The notes below the pieces were generated by a model, which saw only the letters and a program-made list of their open reading frames with translations, did no database searches and was not told the DNA's origin. From Lactobacillaceae bacterium UBA5807 (lineage in GTDB: Bacteria; Bacillota; Bacilli; Lactobacillales; Lactobacillaceae): 64,000 nt of DNA. The stretch's first letter is position 1; every line of letters begins with the position of its first letter. This document shows, in pieces, positions 25,793 to 34,542 of this stretch. The translations under genes were made by a program, and so were the position numbers. Location: contig DIDF01000093.1 in NCBI GenBank assembly GCA_002418005.1, forward strand, positions 1-64,000, read 5' to 3'.

Positions 25793-26773
25793 ATGAATAT
25801 TTTATTTTTGATTGACCCAGCAATATTTGTTAGTAAAAATATTAATAACAATACTACCCAAGAAGATATCGAAAAAGCTTTACCTAATGATGTTTCGGCA
25901 ACTTTTGGCGGTGATGGCCTTTCCAATCAAGATTTAGCCAAGTTTGATATTGTGGTTGGCTATCAAAGAGGAGTTTTCGAACGAATACTTCAACAACCAA
26001 ATTCAAAATTGAAGTTTGTTCAATCTCTTTCTGCAGGCGTTGACTACTATCCAATGGCTGATATGGCCAAAAAGCATATCAAACTGGCCACCGCTAGTGG
26101 GATTCATGCTGAACCAATTACGGAAACGGTTTTTGGCGTTTTGCTTTCAATTGTTCGTTGGATTCAACCAGCAATTAAAAATCAGTTGAAGGCCGAGTGG
26201 AATCAGCCGCCGATGACATTGATGACTTTGGTGGGCCATAAAATTCTGATTTATGGAACTGGCCACATTGGCCAACGAATTGCTGAAATTGCCTCTGCTT
26301 TTAAAATGGATGTTGTCGGTGTAAACCATAACGGCCACCCGGTTTCAGGATTTAATAAAACAATTGCTATGGGCAATATTGGTTCAGACAAGGATGCTGA
26401 CGTTATTGTTAATGCCTTACCCTTAACACCAAAGACCAAAGGAATCTTTGATAAATATTTCTTCCATAAATTCACTAATCACCCAATCTTTATGACGATT
26501 GGTCGGGGACCAAGCACGGTAACCTTAGATTTGATTTCAGCTTTGCAGGATAAAACATTATCTGCGGCTGGAATTGATGTTACAGATCCAGAACCTTTAC
26601 CAAGTGATAGCCCATTATGGAAAATGGATAACGTTGTGATCACTCCACATATTTCCGGCTTTTACGGTTATTATCTACGAGATGTCATGAAGATCTTTTA
26701 TAAGAATCTGGCTTCCTTTAGCAAAGACGGTCACGTTGAAATTAATCAAGTTAACCTTGAAAGCGGGTATTAA
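25793..26773 (+). CDS. D-isomer-specific 2-hydroxyacid dehydrogenase
   Basis: A 326-residue NAD(P)-dependent dehydrogenase that interconverts 2-oxo and D-2-hydroxy acids. Visible are the dinucleotide motif YGTGHIGQRIAE, the catalytic Arg in MTIGRGPS, the Glu in DVTDPEPLP and the His in ITPHISGF. The N-terminal half (FVQSLSAGVDYYP) fits the catalytic domain. It may act on pyruvate, glyoxylate or a branched 2-oxo acid. TGAGG precedes the ATG. It is followed 30 bases later by an esterase gene on the same strand, so they may be co-transcribed. Confidence 0.85.
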   Translation: MNILFLIDPAIFVSKNINNNTTQEDIEKALPNDVSATFGGDGLSNQDLAKFDIVVGYQRGVFERILQQPNSKLKFVQSLSAGVDYYPMADMAKKHIKLATASGIHAEPITETVFGVLLSIVRWIQPAIKNQLKAEWNQPPMTLMTLVGHKILIYGTGHIGQRIAEIASAFKMDVVGVNHNGHPVSGFNKTIAMGNIGSDKDADVIVNALPLTPKTKGIFDKYFFHKFTNHPIFMTIGRGPSTVTLDLISALQDKTLSAAGIDVTDPEPLPSDSPLWKMDNVVITPHISGFYGYYLRDVMKIFYKNLASFSKDGHVEINQVNLESGY

Positions 26774-26803
26774 TCCATATTAGAATTGGGTTGAGGTGAT
26801 CTA

Positions 26804-27529
26804 ATGAATTTTCAGAATGTAGATTTGGATAAACAAAAGAAGACTTCGCTTGATATTTATCAAAGCAATACTGATCGACTGCTTCCCGGAATTGTGATTA
26901 TTGCTGGGGGCAGTTATAAGAAGTTTGCTGAAAGAGACTCTGAGCGGGTGGCTTTGACCTTTGCTACTCATGCATTTCAAAGTTTCGTTGTTCGTTACCC
27001 AGTTGAGGAACTTAAGAATTATCAGGATGCTAAAGTTTCCATTGAACAATCATTTGATTACATTGTCTCCCATGCCAAAGACCTTGGCGTTGACACTGAA
27101 AAATTAGGAATAATCGGTTTTTCGGCAGGTGGTCAACTGGCTGCAGCATATGCTGATAAGAATGATACTAAAGCAAAATTCGCTATTTTAGGATATCCTG
27201 TCACCACACAATCTTTGGATAAACAAATGGGTGTCGTTACTGAAGATGTTACTAAATTGGTAACCTCCAAGACCCCTAAGACATTTATCTTTGGCTCAAT
27301 CAATGATCAAATGACGCCATTTGCCGAAAATATCTTGCCATATGTGCAGGCCTTGGCAAAAAATAATGTTAAGTTTGAACTCCACGAGTTTTCCACTGGC
27401 AATCATGGAATTAGTTTGGCAAATACCTATACCAGAATTGTTAATAAAGATAGAGCAGATAAGTATTTTGCAAAATGGTTCCCGTTGGCTTTGGACTGGT
27501 TGGATGCTGAAGGTCTTTTGACTAAGTAA
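26804..27529 (+). CDS. Alpha/beta hydrolase (esterase/lipase-like)
   Basis: A 241-residue alpha/beta hydrolase. The oxyanion segment is PGIVIIAGGSYKKFAERDSE, the nucleophile elbow is GIIGFSAGGQLAA (Ser in GFSAG), and FIFGSINDQMTPFAENI and STGNHGIS hold the likely Asp and His. This layout matches acetyl-ester hydrolases of lactobacilli related to BAH/Axe2-type enzymes. No signal peptide, so cytoplasmic. TTGAGGTGA precedes the ATG. The natural ester is unknown. Confidence 0.82.
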   Translation: MNFQNVDLDKQKKTSLDIYQSNTDRLLPGIVIIAGGSYKKFAERDSERVALTFATHAFQSFVVRYPVEELKNYQDAKVSIEQSFDYIVSHAKDLGVDTEKLGIIGFSAGGQLAAAYADKNDTKAKFAILGYPVTTQSLDKQMGVVTEDVTKLVTSKTPKTFIFGSINDQMTPFAENILPYVQALAKNNVKFELHEFSTGNHGISLANTYTRIVNKDRADKYFAKWFPLALDWLDAEGLLTK

Positions 27530-27536
27530 AAAATAT

Positions 27537-27580
27537 AAAAAGGAATCGAAACAACAATTAATGTTTCGATTCCCTTTTTA
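27537..27580. terminator. Bidirectional intrinsic terminator
   Basis: AAAAAGGAATCGAAAC (27537-27552) and GTTTCGATTCCCTTTTT (27563-27579) pair around a 10-base loop, between converging genes. Confidence 0.85.
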
Positions 27581-27593
27581 GTCTGTAAAATGA

Positions 27594-29168
27594 TTATCTT
27601 TGATAGACTTTCTTTGCATCGATCCATGTTTGGTCTACTTTAATATCTTTGATCTTATTAACCGGTACTGTAAAAATATCCTGGTTTAAAATTACAAAAT
27701 CAGCACCTTTTCCAGGAAGCAATTGGCCATTTTGTTCAAACCCACCAACTTTTGCAGCGTCCCTTGTATATGCCAAAATTGCTTCAGGAACGGAAATTGC
27801 CTCATTCAAATTTACTTTATCACCATTTGATGCTTTTCGAGATACAGCTGCATAAATTGCAACAAATGGGCTGTCGGGTTCCTCCCAAGGCGTACAAGGT
27901 GCGTCTGAACTTAGAACCATTGGCGCTTCGCTGCTAAGCATGGATTTGATTCGATAAATCTCTTTGAATTGCTCAGAGTTAAGAAAGCCACGATAGGATT
28001 CATCCTCAGCAAAAAAGAATATTGGTTGGGTCACTAAAGCATAATTCATGTTTGCATTATTAATCTGCGTCAACATTTCATCGCTCAAAATAGAAGCATG
28101 TTCGATTCGAATGGATGGTCGATCCAAAAGCCATGGCTGCATATTTCGGGTGGTATCCAAAATAATCTGAATTGCAGCATCACCCATGGCATGAGCGGCT
28201 ACTTGTAAATGATTCTTTTTGGCAAAGTGAACTACTTGGAGGAACTTTTCAGCACTGGTTAAACTTACCCCATGGCTGCCATTTTCATAAGCAACTTTGT
28301 TAAAGGCAGTTTGACCCGAAATGCTGCCATCCATAAATATTTTTAGCCCGGCAATTCTTAATGGTGAATCAAAAGTAGGCGCTAATTTCTGGTTTTGATT
28401 TAGTTCGTCGAAAACATAATAAATCGATACTTTTGGTTTAAAACCCTCTGAAATTGACTTTTTGTATAACTCAAGCGAATCATATGGGTGAAGCCGACCC
28501 ATTAATTCTCCGATTGCGACCAATCCATTTTGAAGATAATGATTTGAGCTATTTACCATATTTTGAACATCATTATCAAAGTTTTGCGCGGACTTTGCCT
28601 GAATGAGTAACTGCGTTGCAGCAACTTCTTTCATATAGCCATTAGTTCGACCGTCGGGGAAATGGCCGATAAATCCACCTTCTGGATTAGGAGTATTGGA
28701 ATCAATTCCAGCTAATTTTAACGCCAGTGAGTTTCCTACAGATGAATGGCAGTCTGAACGGTAAATAAAAATTGGCTGTTTTGTAGTTACAGCATCAAGG
28801 TCATCGATATTTGGACTGCGGTGTTCAGCCAACTTCGTTTCATCAAAGCCCCAGCCCTCAATCCACACTGAGCTGCTTTTTCCAAACTCGGGAGAATTAC
28901 GCAAAGCGGCTTGCATATCTTTAATACTGTTTATTTTTGGGGGAGTGCAGGCCACTCCGTGAAGCGCATCGGCAATGTATTTAGGATGAGTGTGGGCATC
29001 AATTAAACCGGGCAAGACAGTTTGGCCATTTAAATCAATGGCATTTGGGTCATTTAAATCAGCATCTTGACCAATCCAAACTACTTTTCCGTGGCTGATT
29101 TTCATTGCGGAGACAAAGGTTTTCGTGTCTGAACCGACAAAAATCTTACCGTTTTTAAAGGACTTCAT
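27594..29168 (-). CDS. Amidohydrolase family protein (YtcJ-like)
   Basis: A 524-residue metal-dependent hydrolase. It starts KSFKNGKIFVGSDTKTFVSAMKI, with LPGLIDAHTHPKY carrying the first metal-binding HxH. Further landmarks are KIFMDGSISGQTA, VAAHAMGDAAIQ (HAxGD), RIEHASIL and VLSSDAPCTPWEEP with the final Asp. These match the YtcJ/AepA group. GTG at 29177 could add three residues; GGGTGA fits the ATG at 29168. The substrate is not known. It shares a terminator with the esterase gene. Confidence 0.85.
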   Translation of the reverse strand: MKSFKNGKIFVGSDTKTFVSAMKISHGKVVWIGQDADLNDPNAIDLNGQTVLPGLIDAHTHPKYIADALHGVACTPPKINSIKDMQAALRNSPEFGKSSSVWIEGWGFDETKLAEHRSPNIDDLDAVTTKQPIFIYRSDCHSSVGNSLALKLAGIDSNTPNPEGGFIGHFPDGRTNGYMKEVAATQLLIQAKSAQNFDNDVQNMVNSSNHYLQNGLVAIGELMGRLHPYDSLELYKKSISEGFKPKVSIYYVFDELNQNQKLAPTFDSPLRIAGLKIFMDGSISGQTAFNKVAYENGSHGVSLTSAEKFLQVVHFAKKNHLQVAAHAMGDAAIQIILDTTRNMQPWLLDRPSIRIEHASILSDEMLTQINNANMNYALVTQPIFFFAEDESYRGFLNSEQFKEIYRIKSMLSSEAPMVLSSDAPCTPWEEPDSPFVAIYAAVSRKASNGDKVNLNEAISVPEAILAYTRDAAKVGGFEQNGQLLPGKGADFVILNQDIFTVPVNKIKDIKVDQTWIDAKKVYQR

Positions 29169-29265
29169 ATACTTCACCCGTTTCTTTTAGAATTGATATT
29201 TTTGACTACATTTTAATGTTAAAATAATTGACTAGCAACAACTCTAATAACCAGGAGGTAATCTT

Positions 29266-30444
29266 TTGGATTCACACACGTTAAATGCTTTTTCCCAAAA
29301 TATAAAGTTAACTCCTCATCAAAATGCAGTTTTAAAGCAAATTAAAGCTTTTGTGCTGGAACATGTTCAAAAAAAAGATCACGCAGTTTTTGTGTTGATT
29401 GGCGACGCTGGGACTGGTAAAAGCTTGATATTAAACCAAATGTTTACCCAACTTTCTGGGAAGATTAAAGAAAGTTACTTTTTAGTTAATCATCCGGAAC
29501 TTTTGAAAGTTTATCGGCAACTTGCTGGGATGACACCAAAGATGCTAAAAAAGTTTTATCAACGACCGACTTCGTTTATCAACAAAATGCACAAGCAGGA
29601 TAAAAAAGTAAATTTAACTGTAATCGATGAGGCTCACCTTTTGCTGAGCAAACCTGATCATTACAATAATTATTATGGCAATAATCAACTTCAAGACATT
29701 ATAAATCTGAGCAATGTCACGGTCGTGGTGTTTGATCCGCATCAAGTTTTACGGACGAAGAGTTACTGGACAAAAGATCGTCTGATTAAGCTGATCTCCT
29801 CTCAGCCCCATGAAGTCGTTCACTTAAAGGAGCAGTTTCGAATGCAAGCTGGGCCAAAACTAATGGACTGGTTGGACGATTTTGTGGATGGTAATGTGAT
29901 TCCATCAATTCCAAACGATGTAGGTGATTATGATTTTCGAATTTTTCATGATCCTGAAAAAATGTATCAAACAGTCATTCAACGAAACAATCAGTATGGC
30001 TTATCACGAATGACTTCTACAAGTGGGTATCCCTCGACTCTTGATGGAGGCAAGCATTTAGTTAACGAAGGAGATTTTCACCTTCCTTGGGACCAATACA
30101 ACTTTACGGCCACTCCTTGGGCGGAGCAGGCTCAGACGATTAAAGAAGTTGGCAGTATTTATACTGTTCAGGGTTTTGATTTAAATTACATTGGCATAAT
30201 CATTGGCCCACCATTTTATTTAACCAAAGATCATCGACTTGGAGTGGACCCTAGTAAAGTCACTGATGTGGAAATTTTCAAACATCGTGGTGATCTCTCT
30301 AATAAAGAATACGAAGAAAGTAAAGTTACGCTTTTAAGAAATTCCCTGAATGTTCTTTTAAGACGAGGAATTAAAGGGATGTATCTTCATGCCCATGACC
30401 CAAATTTACAAGCTTATCTGGAAAAGATGAGCCCTAAAAAATAA
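29266..30444 (+). CDS. DUF2075-type P-loop ATPase
   Basis: A 392-residue nucleotide-binding protein. Walker A is LIGDAGTGKSLIL, Walker B LTVIDEAHLLL. Later come QFRMQAGPK, the stretch VGSIYTVQGFDLNYIGIIIG and the closing NVLLRRGIKGMYLHA, all typical of the DUF2075 family, related to superfamily 1 helicases. A helicase or nucleic-acid role is likely but not shown. The start is a TTG with a strong AGGAGGTAATC site in front. It is divergent from the amidohydrolase gene and ends at a terminator. Confidence 0.83.
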   Translation: MDSHTLNAFSQNIKLTPHQNAVLKQIKAFVLEHVQKKDHAVFVLIGDAGTGKSLILNQMFTQLSGKIKESYFLVNHPELLKVYRQLAGMTPKMLKKFYQRPTSFINKMHKQDKKVNLTVIDEAHLLLSKPDHYNNYYGNNQLQDIINLSNVTVVVFDPHQVLRTKSYWTKDRLIKLISSQPHEVVHLKEQFRMQAGPKLMDWLDDFVDGNVIPSIPNDVGDYDFRIFHDPEKMYQTVIQRNNQYGLSRMTSTSGYPSTLDGGKHLVNEGDFHLPWDQYNFTATPWAEQAQTIKEVGSIYTVQGFDLNYIGIIIGPPFYLTKDHRLGVDPSKVTDVEIFKHRGDLSNKEYEESKVTLLRNSLNVLLRRGIKGMYLHAHDPNLQAYLEKMSPKK

Positions 30445-30456
30445 TTTAAAGCAAAC

Positions 30457-30500
30457 AAAAAGCTTGTTCCAGATTTTTAATAATGGAACAAGCTTTTTAA
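30457..30500. terminator. Bidirectional intrinsic terminator
   Basis: AAAAAGCTTGTTCCA (30457-30471) and TGGAACAAGCTTTTT (30484-30498) form a 15-bp perfect stem; its right arm reaches into the 3' end of the converging CPBP gene. Confidence 0.88.
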
Positions 30501-31177
30501 ATTGTCGTAAGCAAATTGTTCAACATGTGAAGCCCAATATTATAACGAATATCGCGGGTCCACATGTAGGCAAATGCCAGGGCCATGCCAAGTAATGAAT
30601 ACATTATCCAGTTTAGATCAAGTGATAGTTCATGGGCAAACCCAAAGACGATGCCGCTAAAAATAACGGATATTGTGTTATACAAGCGATTATCTTTGTT
30701 AAAGAAATAATTCATTAAAATGCCGCGAAAAATTAATTCTTCGAAGATCGGCGCAATTATTACGGTGAATATGTCATTCCAAAGTGGAAGTTGAGCAGTT
30801 TGTTCGTTAACTGCATTTTGGTTTGACGGCATTTTAATAAAGTGTTTGGTTATTAACCATGACCAAAAGATTTGCACCGCGATCATTGCCAGAAAAACCA
30901 GAATAAAGGTAATAATCTTTTTGCGGTTGATTTTTTTTCTGCCAAAATTTCTTGGGTTGTTTTGAGATAACTGAGCGGAATATCTCCAGGCCACAAAAAT
31001 TAAAGCTGCCGCAGAAAGAATCAAGCCAAGTCCCAACAGGATTTCTGCTAAATTGACATTTTTGCTATATTCACTAGCAATTGTAAAAAAACTAGATGGA
31101 ATCAAATACACTAGTAAAAATCCGAACCACTTTAAAATCTTGAGTGGAACGTTAAAAAGTTGTTTAAAGGTCGTCAT
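30497..31177 (-). CDS. CPBP-family intramembrane protease
   Basis: A 226-residue membrane protein with several helices. The three CPBP motifs are intact: PIFEELIFRGILM (EExxxR), VFGFAHELSL (FxxxH) and GLHMLNNLL (HxxxN). Members act as intramembrane endopeptidases and in lactobacilli are often linked to bacteriocin processing or immunity, though no bacteriocin gene is near. The start ATG overlaps the stop of the upstream VOC gene by one base, so translation is coupled. Compare the frameshifted paralogue at 1135-1802. Confidence 0.87.
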   Translation of the reverse strand: MTTFKQLFNVPLKILKWFGFLLVYLIPSSFFTIASEYSKNVNLAEILLGLGLILSAAALIFVAWRYSAQLSQNNPRNFGRKKINRKKIITFILVFLAMIAVQIFWSWLITKHFIKMPSNQNAVNEQTAQLPLWNDIFTVIIAPIFEELIFRGILMNYFFNKDNRLYNTISVIFSGIVFGFAHELSLDLNWIMYSLLGMALAFAYMWTRDIRYNIGLHMLNNLLTTI

Positions 31178-31533
31178 TATTTCTCCATAATACTGATTGT
31201 GACTTTGTTTTTGTCAGGATCAAGGACCACAAAGGAAGTTACCTTGTGGCCAAAGAGGTTTTCTTCTTTGGGCCCGGAGATGACTTCAACGTCGTAATTT
31301 ATTAAATGAGAATTGACGTCAACTACTGAATCGTTGGCGATAACCCCAAAACTAATGGGCTGTTCAACCTTCTCATTTGAATCTAAAATTAAATATTCCT
31401 TTTGAAGTTTTGCGACGTCGCGACCATCTGGTAAATCGGTCATTGGCAAATCAAGGACTTCATGATAAAATCTGCGGCTAGTTTCCAAATCTGAAACCGG
31501 AATTGTAATAAAATCTAGTTCTCGTACGTTCAT
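31177..31533 (-). CDS. VOC-family protein (glyoxalase/dioxygenase fold)
   Basis: A 118-residue protein. DFITIPVSDLETSRRFYHEVLDLPM at the start and SFVVLDPDKNKVTISIMEK at the end are the two beta-alpha-beta-beta-beta units of the vicinal-oxygen-chelate fold. Usual metal positions are not clearly filled: the first strand has T-I-P where many have H. It may be a resistance or binding protein rather than an enzyme. It is the first gene of a two-gene operon with the CPBP protease. Confidence 0.78.
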   Translation of the reverse strand: MNVRELDFITIPVSDLETSRRFYHEVLDLPMTDLPDGRDVAKLQKEYLILDSNEKVEQPISFGVIANDSVVDVNSHLINYDVEVISGPKEENLFGHKVTSFVVLDPDKNKVTISIMEK

Positions 31534-31670
31534 TTATTTTCACCCTTTAATTGAAAGTATTTTCATTATATACCATCTCAATAAGAAAACATTAGTTGAC
31601 GGGTAAATGAAATGGGAGTAGCGTAATACTTTGTATGATTACAACGATTGGAGAGTAAGGAGGGAATTTC

Positions 31671-33236
31671 GTGCCTTTACTAGAAGTATCAAATCTTTCG
31701 ATGAGTTTTGCTGAAAAAGATTTATATAAGGACGCCGAATTTCAATTAAATAAAGGCGAGCATATGGGTGTTGTTGGTCAAAATGGGGTTGGTAAATCTA
31801 CTCTTATCAAGATCATTACTGGCAGTCAGTTACCACTTTCTGGCGATATTAAATGGCAAAAGAACATTAAAATTGGTTACTTGGACCAGTATGCTGACGT
31901 TGAAGGCGACTTGACGTTGGTTCAGTTCTTGCGGACAGCTTTTGCTGATTTATATGCCAAAAATGACGAAATGACTAAACTGTACACCAAGTATGCTGAA
32001 AATGCCGATGACAAGTTATTGGAGCGGGCCGGCAAACTTCAAGATGAGCTTGATTCCGGCAATTTTTATGATATTGATACTAGAGTTGAGCAGACAATTA
32101 CTGGCCTAGGATTGGATAGTATCGGTCGTGATCACAAAGTCAGCCAAATGTCAGGTGGTCAACGTTCCAAAGTTATTTTAGCAAAAATGCTGTTGGCCGA
32201 TCCCGATGTCATTTTACTCGATGAACCAACCAACTACCTGGACGTCAATCAGATTGATTGGTTGATCAATTATTTGAATGATTTCCAGGGTGCAGAGTTG
32301 GTTGTTTCTCATGACTATGACTTTTTGGAACAATTTACCAACTGTATTATTAATGTTGCTTTCGGCAAGATCACCAAGTACCGAGGCAGTTTTAAAGCCG
32401 CTATGAAGCAACGGGCTGAACGAGAAGACTTCCAACAGCGCCAATATGATAAGCAACAGGTTGAAATTGATAAAGCCGAACGATTTATCAGAAAGAACAA
32501 GGCCGGCTCCAAAGCCACAATGGCAAAATCACGTGAGAAAAAGCTGGCTCATATGACTAAGGTTGATCCGCCTTCGACAAATACCCAGGCTAGTTTTAAC
32601 TTTCCATATGAAGATACTGGATCTCATGAAGCATTAGCGGTGGATCAACTTTCTGTAGGATACAACAAACCTTTGCTTAAACCAGTTACCTTTACTATTT
32701 CCATGGGCGAAAAAGTTGGCTTTGCAGGATTTAATGGGGTTGGTAAATCAACTCTGATCAAAACAATTCTGCATTTAATTCCAGCAAAGGGCGGTGAAGC
32801 CAAGTTTTCACCATCCGCTATCGTCAATTACTTTAGTCAGGAATTGGATTGGGATAATCCAAGAATGACGCCAATGCAAGTTATTTCTGATAAATATCCT
32901 AAACTGACTCAGCGGACGATTCGAACCAAACTGGCTAAATGTGGCTTGGATGCTCAAAATGCTACTAAACCAATTCATGAGTTATCCGGTGGTGAACAGA
33001 CCAAGGTAAAGCTTGCAATGATGGAATTTGTCCCTAGCAACTTTCTGATTATGGATGAGCCAACCAATCATTTGGACGAAGAAACCAAGGAAGCCTTGAA
33101 GCGGGCAATTGACCGTTTTGAAGGCAATGTCATTATTGTTTCTCATGAAAATAGTTTCTATGATAATTTAGTTGATAAGATATTAAATGTTGAGAAATTG
33201 AGCTTGAAAGAGCAGGCTCAGGATAATGAACTGTAA
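31671..33236 (+). CDS. ABC-F family ATPase (YbiT-like)
   Basis: A 521-residue soluble protein with two ABC domains and no membrane part: Walker A GQNGVGKST and GFNGVGKST, signatures MSGGQRSK and LSGGEQTK, Walker B ILLDEPTNYLD and LIMDEPTNHLD. The charged linker (KQRAEREDFQQRQYDKQQVE) between them is the ABC-F P-site tether. ABC-F proteins bind the ribosome E site and release stalled or drug-bound ribosomes; the length and lack of a C-terminal extension resemble YbiT rather than Uup. The start is GTG behind AAGGAGGG. Single gene with terminator. Confidence 0.9.
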   Translation: MPLLEVSNLSMSFAEKDLYKDAEFQLNKGEHMGVVGQNGVGKSTLIKIITGSQLPLSGDIKWQKNIKIGYLDQYADVEGDLTLVQFLRTAFADLYAKNDEMTKLYTKYAENADDKLLERAGKLQDELDSGNFYDIDTRVEQTITGLGLDSIGRDHKVSQMSGGQRSKVILAKMLLADPDVILLDEPTNYLDVNQIDWLINYLNDFQGAELVVSHDYDFLEQFTNCIINVAFGKITKYRGSFKAAMKQRAEREDFQQRQYDKQQVEIDKAERFIRKNKAGSKATMAKSREKKLAHMTKVDPPSTNTQASFNFPYEDTGSHEALAVDQLSVGYNKPLLKPVTFTISMGEKVGFAGFNGVGKSTLIKTILHLIPAKGGEAKFSPSAIVNYFSQELDWDNPRMTPMQVISDKYPKLTQRTIRTKLAKCGLDAQNATKPIHELSGGEQTKVKLAMMEFVPSNFLIMDEPTNHLDEETKEALKRAIDRFEGNVIIVSHENSFYDNLVDKILNVEKLSLKEQAQDNEL

Positions 33237-33242
33237 AAGTTC

Positions 33243-33283
33243 AAAAAAGGGATGCTAATTATTTTATTAGCATCCCTTTTTTG
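33243..33283. terminator. Bidirectional intrinsic terminator
   Basis: AAAAAAGGGATGCTAAT (33243-33259) and ATTAGCATCCCTTTTTT (33266-33282) form a 17-bp perfect stem between converging genes. Confidence 0.92.
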
Positions 33284-33307
33284 ATACTGAAAGATAAGAG
33301 TGTTGTT

Positions 33308-33667
33308 TTACTTGTTTAACAAAGTTACTACGCTTGTACTAGTAATCTTTTGTTTGTTGGTGATTTCAACATTCCAGGTCTGGAGAGTTTGGCCGATATG
33401 AATTGGTGAAGCAGTGGCAATAATTGTGCCGTCAGCAACGGGCAAAAGGTGTTGGGTTGAAATATTGATCCCAACGGCATGTTTTTCATCAACTAAATTC
33501 TCATTTGCACCGATGGATGCAGCCGTTTCCGCCATTACCGAGTTTATGCCGCCATGCAAAATACCATATGGTTGCCGGACAGCATCAGAAACTTCGAGTG
33601 ATATAATGACCTTAGTTTTGGCCACAGAGATTGTTTTAATATTAAGGGTCTCCATTAAATTTTTCAT
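33308..33667 (-). CDS. Hotdog-fold thioesterase (PaaI/DHNA-CoA thioesterase-like)
   Basis: A 119-residue hotdog protein. GILHGGINSVMAETAASIGAN carries the HGG and the catalytic Glu typical of PaaI/MenI thioesterases, and VGINISTQHLLPVADG follows. The start ATG (33667) fits GGAGTG six bases upstream; a GTG at 33676 would add three residues. It is divergent from menB, 33 bases away, and in menaquinone synthesis the step after MenB is DHNA-CoA hydrolysis, so MenI is the likely role. Being on the opposite strand is slightly unusual. Confidence 0.8.
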   Translation of the reverse strand: MKNLMETLNIKTISVAKTKVIISLEVSDAVRQPYGILHGGINSVMAETAASIGANENLVDEKHAVGINISTQHLLPVADGTIIATASPIHIGQTLQTWNVEITNKQKITSTSVVTLLNK

Positions 33668-33700
33668 GAATTTCACTCCATTTGAAAGGATATAACTATA

Positions 33701-34522
33701 ATGACATCAGTAAATTGGCAGCCAGTCAAGCAATATAAAGAAATTATTTTTGAACGAGCAGATAAAATTGCAAAAATTACGATGAATCGACCAGAGAAAA
33801 GAAATGCTTTTACACCAGTTACTATTCAGGAAATGATTGATGCGTTTAACATCTGTCGCGATGATAGCACCATTGGGGTAATTATTATAACTGGTGCTGG
33901 TGACAAAGCATTTTCTTCCGGTGGTGACCAAGTAGTTAGAGGAAACGGCGGCTACGTTGGTCCCGATCATATTGCCCGACTGAATGTTTTAGATTTACAG
34001 CATTTAATCAGGATTATTCCTAAACCAGTTATTGCTATGGTTAAGGGATGGTCGGTTGGTGGTGGTAATATCTTACAGTTGGTGTGTGATCTAACAATTG
34101 CTGCAGATAATGCAATGTTCGGCCAAACTGGGCCAAAAGTTGGCAGTTTTGATGCTGGCTATGGTTCTGGTTATTTGGCAAGAGTGATTGGCCACAAACG
34201 GGCCAAAGAAGTATGGTTTTTGAATCATTTTTATACTGCAAAAGAAGCTTACGAAATGAACTGGATAAATAAGGTTGTTCCTTTAGCTGATGTTGAGTCA
34301 GTTACTTTGGATTGGTGCAATGAAATTTTGACAAAATCCCCAACAGCTCTGCGATTTATTAAGGCAGCAATGAACGCCGATACAGATGGTCTTGCCGGCT
34401 TGCAACAGCTTGGTGGCGATGCAACAATGCTGTTTTACACTACCGATGAGGGTAAGGAAGGCCGAGACGCGTTTAATGAAAAACGTAAGCCTAACTTTGA
34501 CAAGTTCCCTAAGTTTCCATAA
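33701..34522 (+). CDS. menB: 1,4-dihydroxy-2-naphthoyl-CoA synthase
   Basis: A 273-residue crotonase-fold enzyme that closes the naphthoquinone ring of o-succinylbenzoyl-CoA. MenB-specific phrases are FSSGGDQVVRGNGGYVG, VKGWSVGGGNILQLVCDLTIAADNAMFGQTGPKVGSFDAGYG and the C-terminal DEGKEGRDAFNEKRKPNF, which separate it from ordinary enoyl-CoA hydratases. AAAGGAT precedes the ATG. It is followed 20 bases later by menE. The rest of the pathway (menA, C, D, F, H) is not in this window. Confidence 0.93.
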   Translation: MTSVNWQPVKQYKEIIFERADKIAKITMNRPEKRNAFTPVTIQEMIDAFNICRDDSTIGVIIITGAGDKAFSSGGDQVVRGNGGYVGPDHIARLNVLDLQHLIRIIPKPVIAMVKGWSVGGGNILQLVCDLTIAADNAMFGQTGPKVGSFDAGYGSGYLARVIGHKRAKEVWFLNHFYTAKEAYEMNWINKVVPLADVESVTLDWCNEILTKSPTALRFIKAAMNADTDGLAGLQQLGGDATMLFYTTDEGKEGRDAFNEKRKPNFDKFPKFP

Positions 34523-34542
34523 AAATGACAGAAGGTTAAAAA